DNA of 64,000 nucleotides, taken from the NCBI GenBank assembly GCA_036873135.1, contig JAPTYO010000008.1:37456819-37520818 (forward strand), given 5' to 3'. Under the pieces are notes generated by a model. That model searched no databases. It worked only from the letters and a program-made list of their open reading frames with translations, and was not told the origin of the DNA. The stretch comes from Clarkia xantiana subsp. parviflora. Lineage: Eukaryota; Streptophyta; Magnoliopsida; Myrtales; Onagraceae. This document shows positions 44,896-54,714 of this stretch, one piece after another (position 1 is the stretch's first letter; each line of letters begins with the position of its first letter). The position numbers were made by a program, and so were the translations under genes.

Positions 44896-45616
44896 TGTTT
44901 GCACACAAGTTTCCTATGTGGGCTTCTTCTTCTCGGCCTTCTCCTTTGTGGGCTTCTTCTTCCCGGACTTCCACTTAGTGGGCTTCTTTCTTCTCGGATC
45001 ATTGCTTCCTCTCCTTGGATACCTGCAAATAGGCACCGGGGGGGGGGGGGGGGGGGGTCCTGGTAAGCCCATTCTGAAGCTTAAGTGAGTATGAGCTTTA
45101 GAGAGAGGTAGAAAGCTTAGAGAGAGAGTCAGAGATTACCTTCAAATGAGAATAGGATGTCTCTATTTATAAAGTTCCTATTGAACCACCCCGGTTCCAG
45201 CGGTTTCCTGGTCCGGTTATGCCAGTTTCGTATTATATGTTGGCCTTTACCGTAAATAGGGTGCATTTGACCCCCGGTTCGACCGTAGATAGGTTTAACA
45301 TAGCTAAGTGTTGGTATGTGGCCTCCAAGGGAGAGCCCCGGGTGAAATATCGTCCGAGGGTAGGGGTCCGGGCGAGGGGGACTCGTCCGGACGGAGGGGG
45401 GGGGGGGGTAACCGAACGGGTACCCCTAATGTCTTGCTCGGCTTTCCCCTGAGTGGTCTATCCACTTGGGGCCTTCCCGAGTGGTTTTCGCCACTCGGGG
45501 TGTTTTTTGGGCCTGCGTGCTGGGCCTTGGGTGTCCGTGTTCCAATTTTCAAATTATATTCGGTTATGGCCCATTTATCGGGTCCAATTAGAGATAGCTT
45601 GGGCGTATATCCAACA
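44896..45616 (-). repeat. 5' LTR of J with two poly-G runs
   Basis: 721 bp, plus-strand TGTTTGCACAC to CGTATATCCAACA. It contains three 33-bp repeats of type GTGGGCTTCTTCTTCTCGG (44915-44995), a G20 run (45038-45057) and a G13 run (45396-45408). LTR K has G6 and C11 at the same two sites. The long frames across it (45304-45867) are not genes. Confidence 0.85.
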
Positions 45617-45737
45617 AAGGTAGCAAGAAATATCCTCAAGAAAATGAAAATGGAAGAGTCACATGAGCATAATGAAGTTATAAAGAAGAGCAAGTAAAGT
45701 GAAGAAACAAGCAAGTAAAGAGGGGTGCGGTACAAAA

Positions 45738-45957
45738 CTATCTTTACTTGGATGATGTAAGGCACCAAGAAGGCGAGTCGATACGAAGTTACATCGTTCA
45801 ACTGGCAACCATTGCGGCATACATGAATCTCACCAAAGCTGAATTTGTGAGAGCATTCTTTAGGCATCTAAGGAGGGACACCGAAAAATACTTCGCGGGG
45901 GGGGGGGGGGGGGGGGGGGGGGGACGTGGGAATCATTATTACCATAACCTCCACTGA
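45738..45957 (+). pseudogene. Gag fragment of M with G27 run
   Basis: LDDVRHQEGESIRSYIVQLA then LTKAEFVRAFFRHLRRD resembles the second half of a gypsy capsid domain (compare SLAHYYQRYTASVAEID in L). It is broken at 45897-45923 by a run of 27 G, which reads as poly-Gly. What follows (to 46290) has only short frames; a piece reading PPPWETETAFIGG could be protease-region debris. Confidence 0.6.
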
Positions 45958-46454
45958 ATTATTCAAGCAAAGACTCTCACAAGAAATAGAAAGGGAAGAA
46001 GGTCGGGAAAACGACTCATACACCTTGAGCAACGGGAGGATAGTCCACTTCACACCACTCGTATGTGAAGTGGAAGAGCTATACTGTCAGTCCTCCAAGA
46101 CAGCATCCCGCCGCCATGGGAAACAGAGACAGCTTTCATTGGAGGGGTCTTTAAAGGATGGTGCAACAATCACCAGACTTGGGGCATAGTACCGGTAGGT
46201 GTCTAGTGCTCCGAATAGAAATTGAAGAGGGAATCTACCATGGTCGCTTTCGAGCCCACGTAGCACCGCAAGAGGTCGAACCCGCCTAGGGGGGGGGGGG
46301 AGGATCCAATTGATCATGCTTTTGCTTTACAATTAATATAGTACTGCAAGGATGTCTACGTACTCTAGTTAAATTTCCCTTGTGTAAATATTGCATGCTA
46401 CGACTTAATGAATGAAATGTCTTTCAGGTTAAATAAAGATAAGAGAAATACACA
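45958..46454. other. Decayed interior of M
   Basis: Short frames only. It has a 12-G run at about 46290-46301 and an AT-rich piece (46310-46450) before the tandem array. No identifiable gene. Confidence 0.5.
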
Positions 46455-47080
46455 CTACAACTCATAAAAAGAGAGGGTGTAGTTCAGACATGCAAAAACC
46501 TTCAATAAGGGGACATAAGACCCACATGGCCACCCCATCAATAAAAAGAAAGGGATGTAAGCCTTACAAGTATAAGCAACCCAACATTCAATAAGGGGAC
46601 ATAAGACCCACAGGGCCATCCCATCAATAAAAAAGAAGGGACGTAAGCTGTACAAGTATAAGCAACCCAATCTTCAATAAGGGGACATAAGACCCACAGG
46701 GCCACCCCATCAATAAAAAGGAAGAGATGTAAGCTTTACAAGTATAAGCAACCCGACCTTCAATAAGGGGACATAAGACCCCCATGCCACCCCATCAATA
46801 AAAAAGGAAGGGACGTAAGCCTTACAAGTATAAGCAACCCAACCTTCAATAAGGGGACAAAAGACCCACAGGGCCACCCCATCAATAAAAAAGAAGGGAC
46901 GTAAGCCTTACAAGTATAAGCAACCCAACCTTCAATAAGGGGAGATAAGACTTTCAGGGCCACCCCATCAACGAAAAAAGGGACATAAGACTTACAAGTA
47001 TAAGCAACCCAATAATCAAATAAGGGGATACAAGACCCACAGGGTCACCTCGCCAGATAAGAAAAAAGGAATATAAGTCC
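46455..47080. repeat. Tandem array of M, about 86-bp unit, 7 copies
   Basis: The unit CAATAAGGGGACATAAGACC, then CACAGGGCCACCCCATCAAT, then AAGGGACGTAAGCCTTACAA and GTATAAGCAACCCAACCTT, repeats at about 46503, 46589, 46674, 46760, 46846, 46933 and 47019. The reverse complement shares its GGTGGCCCTGTGGGTCTTATGTCCCC core with the 141-bp minisatellite at 10603-11460. Confidence 0.92.
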
Positions 47081-47329
47081 TAAAACCAATGGGCCATCCT
47101 AACAAAATATCATATTAATAACAAAAGGTGTATAACACACGCAAGTTGTCCACATATACTAGAACCCCAAAAGGAAGAGTATAACGACAATTTTAATAGA
47201 CATCTGAATGTCTAAACATAAAGATAGAGCTCAACCACAAAGAAAAACCTCTCTAAAATAGGTGGGAGCAAAACAAAACATAAGTAGCGACAAGAGAAAT
47301 AATAAGCATCAATAAGAAGGAACATCATC

Positions 47330-47744
47330 TCAACCACCCTTAACAGGGGGGATCATCTTCTTTGCCAGAACCATGTGAGGAGGTGAAAGACTTGATAACG
47401 TCAATAGAGGCTACCATATTCGCCTTCGGAGCCTTGTCATGAGACACCCTCCCAGCGATAACCTTGGCCCTTCCCGCCCGTTTAGCAAGATGCCTAGCCT
47501 GCCCGGAAGCAAATAAGGCATATTCCCCAAGCTAATCAAATGGAAAGGTAGGATCAATAGAAAAAATCTTCTCAACCATTCCCTCTCCAAAGGAAGTCAT
47601 GATACCCTTGCAATGCTCGTCAGCACGGCTCGAAAAGTCCTTGGAAGCCAGAAAATCCTACACTCCAACCGAATTTCCCTCCTCAATCCCAAGGGAATTA
47701 CCCTCCTTCAATCCATACAGTCTACCCTCCTCAAAGGAAAGATG
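47330..47744 (-). pseudogene. Antisense gene of M, 3' part
   Basis: Minus-strand sequence between the tandem array and the L insertion. Its pieces read as charged, Ala/Lys-rich text but with stops. By comparison with L it should hold the last coding exon (coiled-coil part and tail). It continues across L at 58727. Confidence 0.5.
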
Positions 47745-47749
47745 CATAG

Positions 47750-48418
47750 TGATGGGTTTTGATATAGCCGTTAGGCCCATTAACGACGACTAAACGGCGA
47801 AGTAGGCCCACTGGGCCCCAAAAGAGGCTTAGAAGACGAGGGGACCCGACAAGGTCGGTCCCGACATATGGGCTGAACGCTCCCGATGATATGCCTTTGA
47901 GTAGGCCCTGATGATATGCCTTTAAGTAGGCCCCGATGATATGCCTTTAAGTAGGCCCCGATGATATGCCTTTGAGTAGGCCCCGATATTGAATCCCTGA
48001 GAATGCTGGCCCTGTCCCGATGACGAGGGGCCCCGAGCGCTGACCAAAGGAGATAACTCTGGAGTCCCCGACATCCGTCGGGACTTGCCACTAGAGAATG
48101 AGGCCGAGAAACAAGCCCACTATCAACATAGTGGGGAAGTGGCCTGAAAAGACGGAGCGTGGGCTAACGGCCCCAGCAGTTATCGCAACAGGTAACTGGG
48201 GTAACTCCTCCCTATATAAAGGAAGGAGTTACCTCAGGATTGATAGGTTCATACATTCACGTACTGATACTTGCTAGCCTACATCGAGATACTCATTTAA
48301 GCATCAGAGAGGGATTCTGGGTCACCGCCCGGTCTATCCCCTTCTTGCAGGATTACTTGGAGCAAAGGAGTTTGGACTTCCATCAAGAACGTACCGGAGT
48401 TCCAACCGTGATCCAACA
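47750..48418 (+). repeat. 5' LTR of L
   Basis: 669 bp, TGATGGGTTTTG to CGTGATCCAACA. It holds four tandem copies of a 26-bp unit (GATGATATGCCTTTAAGTAG, 47880-47985) and a TATA box TATATAAA (48213-48220). Confidence 0.95.
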
Positions 48419-48437
48419 TTGGCGCCGTCTGTGGGAA
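48419..48437 (+). promoter_or_regulatory. Primer-binding site of L
   Basis: TTGGCGCCGTCTGTGGGAA directly after the 5' LTR, the same as in the gag-only element G. Confidence 0.9.
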
Positions 48438-48473
48438 CCGTAAAAAAAAGAAAAGATAGCTTCTACCCAATCG

Positions 48474-50130
48474 ATGGCTGGCAAGCAGAAGAAGAAATAA
48501 GGGCAATCCGGCGGTTCCCGCCATCCTGCTGGAACTCTGAATTCAGGGCTGCCGGAGCGCACTGTTGATCGGAATGATCCTCCCCCTGCTGTTTCCCAAA
48601 CAGGGGGCATCATAATGATCACGAGGATTCCATTCGAAACTCGTCGGAGGGCAGAGAAGAGATCCCGAGGAGGGACCAGGATGCTCTTACAAAAGTGGAC
48701 TTGACGAAGGCTATAATGGAGGCCATGCCGATATTCCTGGAGACTATAGAGGCTCTCCTGGACCGAAGGGAGGCTGCCAAGAAGAAGGAGGAAGAGTTGC
48801 CTCCGCCTCCGCCGAGGGAGAATCGGGACGAGCGGGAGGCCCAACCCGAGCACCAGGACAAGGGCAAGGAGCCTGCTCAGTCGGAGCAGTTCGTGATTGA
48901 TGGGCCTGGACCGGTGCAGCATAGGACCATCCCTCTTAATGGTCCTATCACCCCCGACCAGGTGGTGAAGATTGTGAACATCTGTATGGGAGACTAGAAG
49001 AAGATGATGTCGGAGCTGAGGGATCGATTCACTCATCCCTTTGTCCCCCGATTGGTGAACACCACTGCCCCGCCAGGACTGGGTATCCCGACAATCAAGG
49101 AGTATGATGGCGAGGGAGATCCAGTTCGCCATGTCCAGAAGCACGTTATGGCTTGTCTAGGCAGAGCCCCGAATGACGATATAGTGTGCGTTCTGTTCCC
49201 GGGCACACTTGGTGAGAGGGCTCTGACATGGTTCTTTAGCCTTCCTCCAGGATGCATCTCTACCTGGACCCAGATGCATGATCGTTTCATCCAGCAGTAC
49301 CAGGGCCGTCGGCATCTCCTGAAAAGCGCGAGGTCCCTGGCTGAGGTGGTGCAGAGGCTCGATGAGTCGCTGGCGCATTATTACCAGAGGTACACTGCCA
49401 GCGTGGCCGAAATTGATGAGGAGATGTCGAAGGGAGAAACCATCTGTACCTTCATTCGGAACCTGACTGCACCGTATGGTTCCGACCTGATGCACAACGT
49501 GGCTGAGAAGGCTGTGTGGAACATGGAGGCGTTGCAAAAGAGGGTGAAGCAACAAATTGACGTACAGGAGTCGAAGATAGCTGCCGGAGACCTTGATCTT
49601 CCGAAATCGAACAAGGGGAAGCAATCGTTCAAGCCCTTGGACGATCGCAGGAGGAAAGATAAACCCAAGAGCAGTCGGGGCCGAGGCCGTCCCGATCGGA
49701 GGGAAGACAAACGTCCCTCGAAGTCGGACAAGCGGGAGGACCGTTACACTCCTCTCATTTGTTCCATGGGTGCTGTGTTGGCGGTGATGGACCGACAGGG
49801 TATCGCCAGGTACCCCCCGAAGAAAGATGGAGAGTTCATGGGAGCTTGCACCGATCGTTATAGTCGTTTCCATCGCGCCAGCGGTCACGACACTAACCAT
49901 TTTCAGGAGCTTAAGAAGGAGATTGAGAAGCTGATCCAGAGGGGGAAGCTGAAGGAATTTGTAGCTGGGCAACGGGGCCGATCCCGTTCCCGGTCTCGAT
50001 CGCGGTCCCGTTCCCGATCCCGCGACCGGTCCCCGAAGAAGGAGAAGCCCGAGTCTTCCAATGCCCGCAAGGAGAAGCGAGGAACCATTAATGTGATCCA
50101 TGGAGGATTTGCTGCAGGAGGTGATACCAC
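48474..50130 (+). pseudogene. Gag of L, with an RS-repeat tail
   Basis: The first ATG (48474, MAGKQKKK) meets a stop after eight codons. A second frame, from about 48600 (GREEIPRRDQDALTKVDLTK), reaches a TAG at 48995. The frame then runs open from 49004. The capsid part is RDRFTHPFVPRLVN, YDGEGDPVRHVQKHVMACLG, WFFSLPPGCISTW and RSLAEVVQRLDESLAHYYQR. A knuckle-like segment, CTDRYSRFHRASGHDTNHF (residues 282-300 of the 49004 frame), matches the Tat C-FH-GH-C pattern loosely and lacks the last Cys. After it is an arginine-serine repeat, RSRSRSRSRSRSRSRDRSP (about residues 326-344), like the RS domain of splicing factors. Protease follows in the same frame. Confidence 0.88.
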
Positions 50131-52180
50131 GGTATCTCGGGAGGTCTATGCTTCTCGAATTCCTATTGTTGTAGTGCTGGGCAAGAGGGCCCGAAATTGG
50201 ACTCCGAAAGAAGAAATGGTGATTCCCTTCTCAGCGGAGGACCTGATAGGTGTGGAGACCCCGCACGATGATGCTTTGGCCGTGACCCTGAACGTGGATG
50301 GGTACGAGATGAAGCGAATCTTGATCGATGGAGGGAGCTCCTCCGATATTTTGTTCATGGATGCGCTGGAGGCCATGGGAAAAACCAAGAAGGATCTGAA
50401 GCGTGCGGACTTCCCGATGGTCGGATTTTCTGGCTCTACCTCTTACCCGGTAGGGATGATTACCTTACCGGTCGAGTTCGGAAGTGGTTGGAAGTCGGAG
50501 AAGAGGAACGTGGAGTTCGTGGTGGTCGAGTATGCGGGGACTTACAATGCCATTATCGGGAGGACCGCCATCAACCCGCTGGGGGCAATTGCCTCAACTG
50601 TCCATCAGAAGATGAAGTTCCCGACCGACCACGGAATCGGGGAGGTCCAGGGCGATCAGGTGGCCTCCAGAAAGTGCTATGTCAATGCCACTCGAAGGAG
50701 GAATCGGGAGGCTATGACTGTTTTCCAGACTGATGCCGATCCCAGAGAGGAGTTCGGGCGTCCCGCCCCGATGGAAGATTTGAAGGAGGTCGAGATCGAT
50801 GGACCTCAGAGGAAGGTGAAGATCGGGTCCGCTCTGACTGAGGAGACGGCCCAAGAACTGATTGATTTATTGAAGGAGTTCAAGGAGCTGTTTGCCTGGT
50901 CCCCGAGCGACATGCCAGGAATCAGCCCCGATGTGATTACTCATGAGCTGAAGATTGACCCCGCGATCAAGCCGGTTACACAGAGAAGGCGCCCGATGTG
51001 TACCGACAAGAAGATCGCGTTCCAGCAAGAAGTGGGCCAGTTGCTTGATGCCGGATTTATTAAGGAGCTCCGATTCCAGACCTGGGTCGCAAACCCAGTC
51101 CTGGTGAATAAGAGCAATGGCAAGTGGCGGATGTGTGTTGATTTCCGCGACCTGAACAAAGCATGCGCGAAGGATTGCTATCCGCTCCCGAGGATCGACC
51201 AACTGGTGGATGCCACATCGGGACATGAGTTGTTGAGCTTTATGGATGCCTACTTCGGCTACAATCAGATCAAGATGTCCAAGGAGGATGCCCTCCACAC
51301 CGCTTTTTATGCTGATAGTGACATCTATCACTATGATGTCATGCCTTTTGGACTGATCAATGCAGGTGCAACTTATCAGAGAATGGTGAACAAGCTGTTC
51401 AGGGATATGCTAGGAAAAACGATGGAGGCCTATGTGGATGATATGCTGGTGAAGTCACGACAGGCCGAGCGGATGAGGGTTCATCAGGTTCGCTTGAACC
51501 CGACCAAGTGTGCCTTCGGAGTGCACTCAGGGAAGTTTCTGGGCTTCATGGTGAGCCAGAGGGGAATTGAGGTGAACCCTGAGAAGCTGAAGGCGATCGA
51601 GGAGATGAAGTCCCCGACGAACCATCGGGAGGTGCAAGTGCTGAATGGCCGATTGGCCGCGATGAATCGATTCCTGTCCAAGGCGAGCGACCGATCCATG
51701 CCGTTCTTTGAAGTGCTGAGGGCCAACAAGAAGTTTGAGTGGACTGCCAAGTGCGAAGAGGCGTTCCAGGCACTCAAGCAGCACCTCCGCACCCTCCCGC
51801 CTTTGGCGAAGCCCATTCCAGGCGAGCCACTCTATCTGTATTTGGCTGTTTCTGAATTTGCTGTTAGCTCTGTCTTAGTGAAAATCGTAGAGGGTAACCA
51901 AGTCCCCGTCTATTATGTAAGCAAGGCACTCGCCAAGTCTGAAATGAATTATCCCGCCGTTAAGAAGTATCTTTATGCGTTGATTATTACTGCTCGGAAG
52001 CTGAGACCTTACTTCCATGCGCATGAGATTACCGTTTTGACGAATCAGCCCTTGAAACATTTTTTAAACCGACCTGATGCGTCAGGGAGATTAGTGAAAT
52101 GGGCAGTCGAGCTTAGTGAGTTCCGCATTCACTTGCTCCGAGAACGGCTATTAAGGGCCAGGCATTGGCGAATTTCATAG
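49004..52180 (+). pseudogene. Gag-protease-RT-RNase H frame of L
   Basis: A single 1058-codon frame. After gag come protease with LIDGGSSSDILFMDAL (about residue 440), the TRRRNREAM linker, and ELKIDPAIKPVTQRRRPMCT leading into RT. RT shows KWRMCVDFRDLNKAC, FMDAYFGYNQIKM, MPFGLINAGATYQRMVN and the catalytic YVDD at residues 810-813. The first RNase H follows (PLYLYLAVSEFAVSSVLVK, YYVSKALAKSEMNY, LTNQPLKHFLNRPDASGRL). Just after YVDDMLVKSRQAE about fifteen residues usual in Tat RTs (the HLEE..F..LR part) are missing, which may inactivate RT. The frame ends at 52180 in RLLRARHWRIS after a shift; the original frame goes on as the next feature. Confidence 0.95.
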
Positions 52181-52713
52181 CAGAGTCTACAGCCCCCGAT
52201 CTAGAAGAAGCGGGCCCTGTAGAGGGGGCAACCATGGAAGTCCCGATAGCAGAACAGTCAGAACAGCCCGATAACAAAGACATTTGGGATATGTATACTG
52301 ATGGCTCCTCAAATTCAGAAGGATCGGGAGCAGGGTTCGTACTGATACCGCCAGGTGGAGGCGAGCCCCTTCGATATGACTTGGCCTTGACGTTTAGGGC
52401 CACCAACAATGAAGCTGAATATGAGGCTCTCATCGCCGGCCTCAAGATTGCCAAAGGAACGGAAGTTGGTCACTTAAAGGTGAAGTGTGATGCTAGCCTG
52501 ATTGTGAACCAAGTCCAGGGGCGATACGAAGCAAAGAGCCCGATGATGAAAAAGTACCTTCGCGAAGTGCAAACTTTGAAGGAGAGTTTCAAGAGCTTCG
52601 ATATTGAGGCGATCCCGAGGGAGGATAATGTGGAAGCAGATGCCTTGAGCAAGTTCACCTTGGGGGGGCACCCCTCGATGAAAGTCAGAAGGTACACTTC
52701 TTGGAGAAGGTGA
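52165..52713 (+). pseudogene. Second (archaeal-type) RNase H of L
   Basis: ALANFIAESTAP is the usual start of the link. The domain has MYTDGSSNSEGSGAGFVLIP (first catalytic Asp), NNEAEYEALIAGLKIAK (Glu), VKCDASLIVNQVQG (Asp) and REDNVEADALSKF (His replaced, last Asp kept). It is the extra RNase H that marks the Tat group. It overlaps the previous frame by 16 bases through a frameshift and shifts again near 52690 into the integrase frame. Confidence 0.93.
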
Positions 52714-54007
52714 TCCTGTCAGCCATCGATCAATCAGAGGTATGTGCCATCGAGACCGGATCGGAGGAGCCCACTTGGATGACCCCGATATTCGCGTACA
52801 TGACTACGGGGGCAGTCCCCGATGATGAAGTAGCAGCCGGCAAATTACGCCGAATCACGGTCAATTATGTGATGGTGGACAACCAGCTGTATAAAAAGGG
52901 GTATTTAACTCCTTACTTGAAATGTGTGGCTAAGCCCGATACAGATCGGATCCTTAGGGAGGTGCACGAAGGATACTTGGCTTGTCATGAAGGTGCCCGA
53001 TCCATCGTGAGGAAAGTGCTGAACCTGGGCTATTACTGGCCCTCAATGAACAAAGAGGCAATGATGCTAGTCCGATCTTGTGACGCTTGCCAGAGGTATG
53101 CCCCGAATATCGTGGCTCCAGCTGCCGACCTGACGACCATCAAGAGTGCTTGGCCCTTCGTGCAATGGGGAATCGATTTGGTGGGACCCCTTCAAGTTGC
53201 AAAAGGTCAGTGCCGATATTTAGTCATGGCTATTGATTATTTCTCGAAGTGGATAGAAGCTAAGGCGTTGGCCAAGACAACGGGGAATCATATCCTCAAA
53301 TTCCTCTAGACCCATGTTATATCCCGATACGGGATCCCTAAGGTGTTGATTAGTGATAACGGCCCTCCGTTTAACGGGGCCCAGTGGAAGGAGTACTTGG
53401 AGGAACTGAAAATTGAGCATCGGACAACCTCTGTCCATCATGCTCAAACCAATGGACAGGTGGAGTCAGCCAACAAGATCGTGATGGACGGCCTGAAGAA
53501 GAGAGTCCATGCCTTGAAGGGCAAATGGCTGGATGAGTTGGAAAATGTGCTTTGGGCTGTTAGAACAACACCCAAATGATCGACTGGGGAGACTCCGTTT
53601 GGCCTTATTTATGGCACGGAAGCAGTTGCTCCCGTCGAAATAGCTGTGGCATCCCATCGGACGAGGTATTATGAACCTCTATCGAATGATGAAATGAGAC
53701 GTCTGGACTTGGACTGGTCGAAGAGAAGAGGCGGAATGCCGAGGAGGCCCAGGCTCGGATGCGCTTGGCAACGGTCCGATATTATAATCGACGAATCAAG
53801 TCTCGGCAGTTCTTTGTCGGGGAATTGGTCTGGCGTCGGAACGAATTTACCCTTTTGGATCGGATTAACAAGATGTCACCAAAATGGGAAGGACCTTATA
53901 AGGTCGTGGGGATGCCAGCTCGAAATGCGTATAAGTTGGAAGACCTCGATGGCAATGTGTTGAAGCATTCTTTTAGTGGTGAACACTTGAAGAAATGTCA
54001 TGTCTGA
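52701..54007 (+). pseudogene. Integrase of L
   Basis: Integrase joins the cDNA to the host chromosome. The zinc-binding part is VHEGYLACHEGARSIVRKVL then CDACQRYAP (HHCC). The core is WPFVQWGIDLVGPLQVAKGQ (first Asp), LISDNGPPFNGAQWKEYLEE (second Asp) and HHAQTNGQVESANKIVMDGL (Glu). An in-frame TAG at 53307-53309 cuts the core after LKFL, and a TGA at about 53577 (in TTPK*STGETPFGL) cuts it again. A frameshift near 53700 precedes the C-terminal part, RRNEFTLLDRINKMSPKWEG, with the final LKKCHV and stop at 54007. All catalytic residues are present, but the protein cannot be made whole. Confidence 0.93.
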
Positions 54008-54084
54008 TATTAGTCGCCTTTAGGGGTGCAAGTTGTTTATTGTTTTGATTTGAAATAAACAGGTTTTGAGCCATCAATGAATAA

Positions 54085-54625
54085 AGAGGTTGCTTCCGAT
54101 TAAATCGCCTTAAGTGGTGTAGCTAAAATCGCCTTAAGTGGCGTGGTTCCCCTTAAGTGGCGTGGATAAATCGCCTTAAGTGGCGTGGATAAATCACCTT
54201 AGTGGTGTGCTTAAATCGCCTTAAGTGGTGTAGCTAAAATCGCCTTAAGTGGCGTTGTTCCGCCTTAAGTGGCGTGGATAAACCGCCTTAAGTGGCGTGG
54301 ATACATCGCCTTAAGTGGTGTGCTTAAATCGCCTTAAGTGGTGTAGCTAAAATCGCCTTAAGTGGCGTGGATAAATCGCCTTAAGTGGCGTGGATAAATC
54401 GCCTTAAGTGGTGTGCTTAAATCGCCTTAAGTGGCGTAATTAAATCGCCTTAAGTGGTGTGATTAAATTACCTTAAGTGGTGTGATTGCCTTAAGTGGCA
54501 GCGGTACGATTAAATCGCCCTAAGTGGTGTGGGTAAAATGTCTTAAGCGACATATCGAATCACTCTAAGTGGTATGATCAAATCGCCTTAAGTGGCGAAG
54601 GTAATTCACCTTAAGTGGTGTAACG
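54085..54625. repeat. Minisatellite of L, about 24-bp unit ATCGCCTTAAGTGGCGTG
   Basis: About 22 units of AAATCGCCTTAAGTGG(C/T)G(T/G)(G/A)…; the core CGCCTTAAGTGGCG is itself a near palindrome. It starts 80 bp after the pol stop and ends 90 bp before the end of the antisense gene. No coding sense. Confidence 0.95.
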
Positions 54626-54714
54626 ATAATCAGAACCAAAATGGATTGATATTATAAAAGCCCGAAAGGTTCACGACAAAAGAAGGAAATTACAAGGATT
54701 CGAAAATAAAGCGA

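Larger units (their letters stand above)
44506..45616 (-). mobile_element. Gypsy fragment J: 5' LTR and gag start
   Basis: On the minus strand: LTR (45616-44896), a primer site CTGGCGCCGTCTGCGGA (44895-44879), then the N-terminal gag region to 44506, where copia I cuts it. The LTR is of the same family as LTR K (62453 on, opposite orientation). Confidence 0.78.

Noticed and set aside
45304..45867. 187-codon minus frame
   Set aside because: Lies across LTR J and its G13 run; the K LTR does not keep the frame.
49157..50101. 314-codon minus frame
   Set aside because: Shadow of the gag frame of L; no domain.
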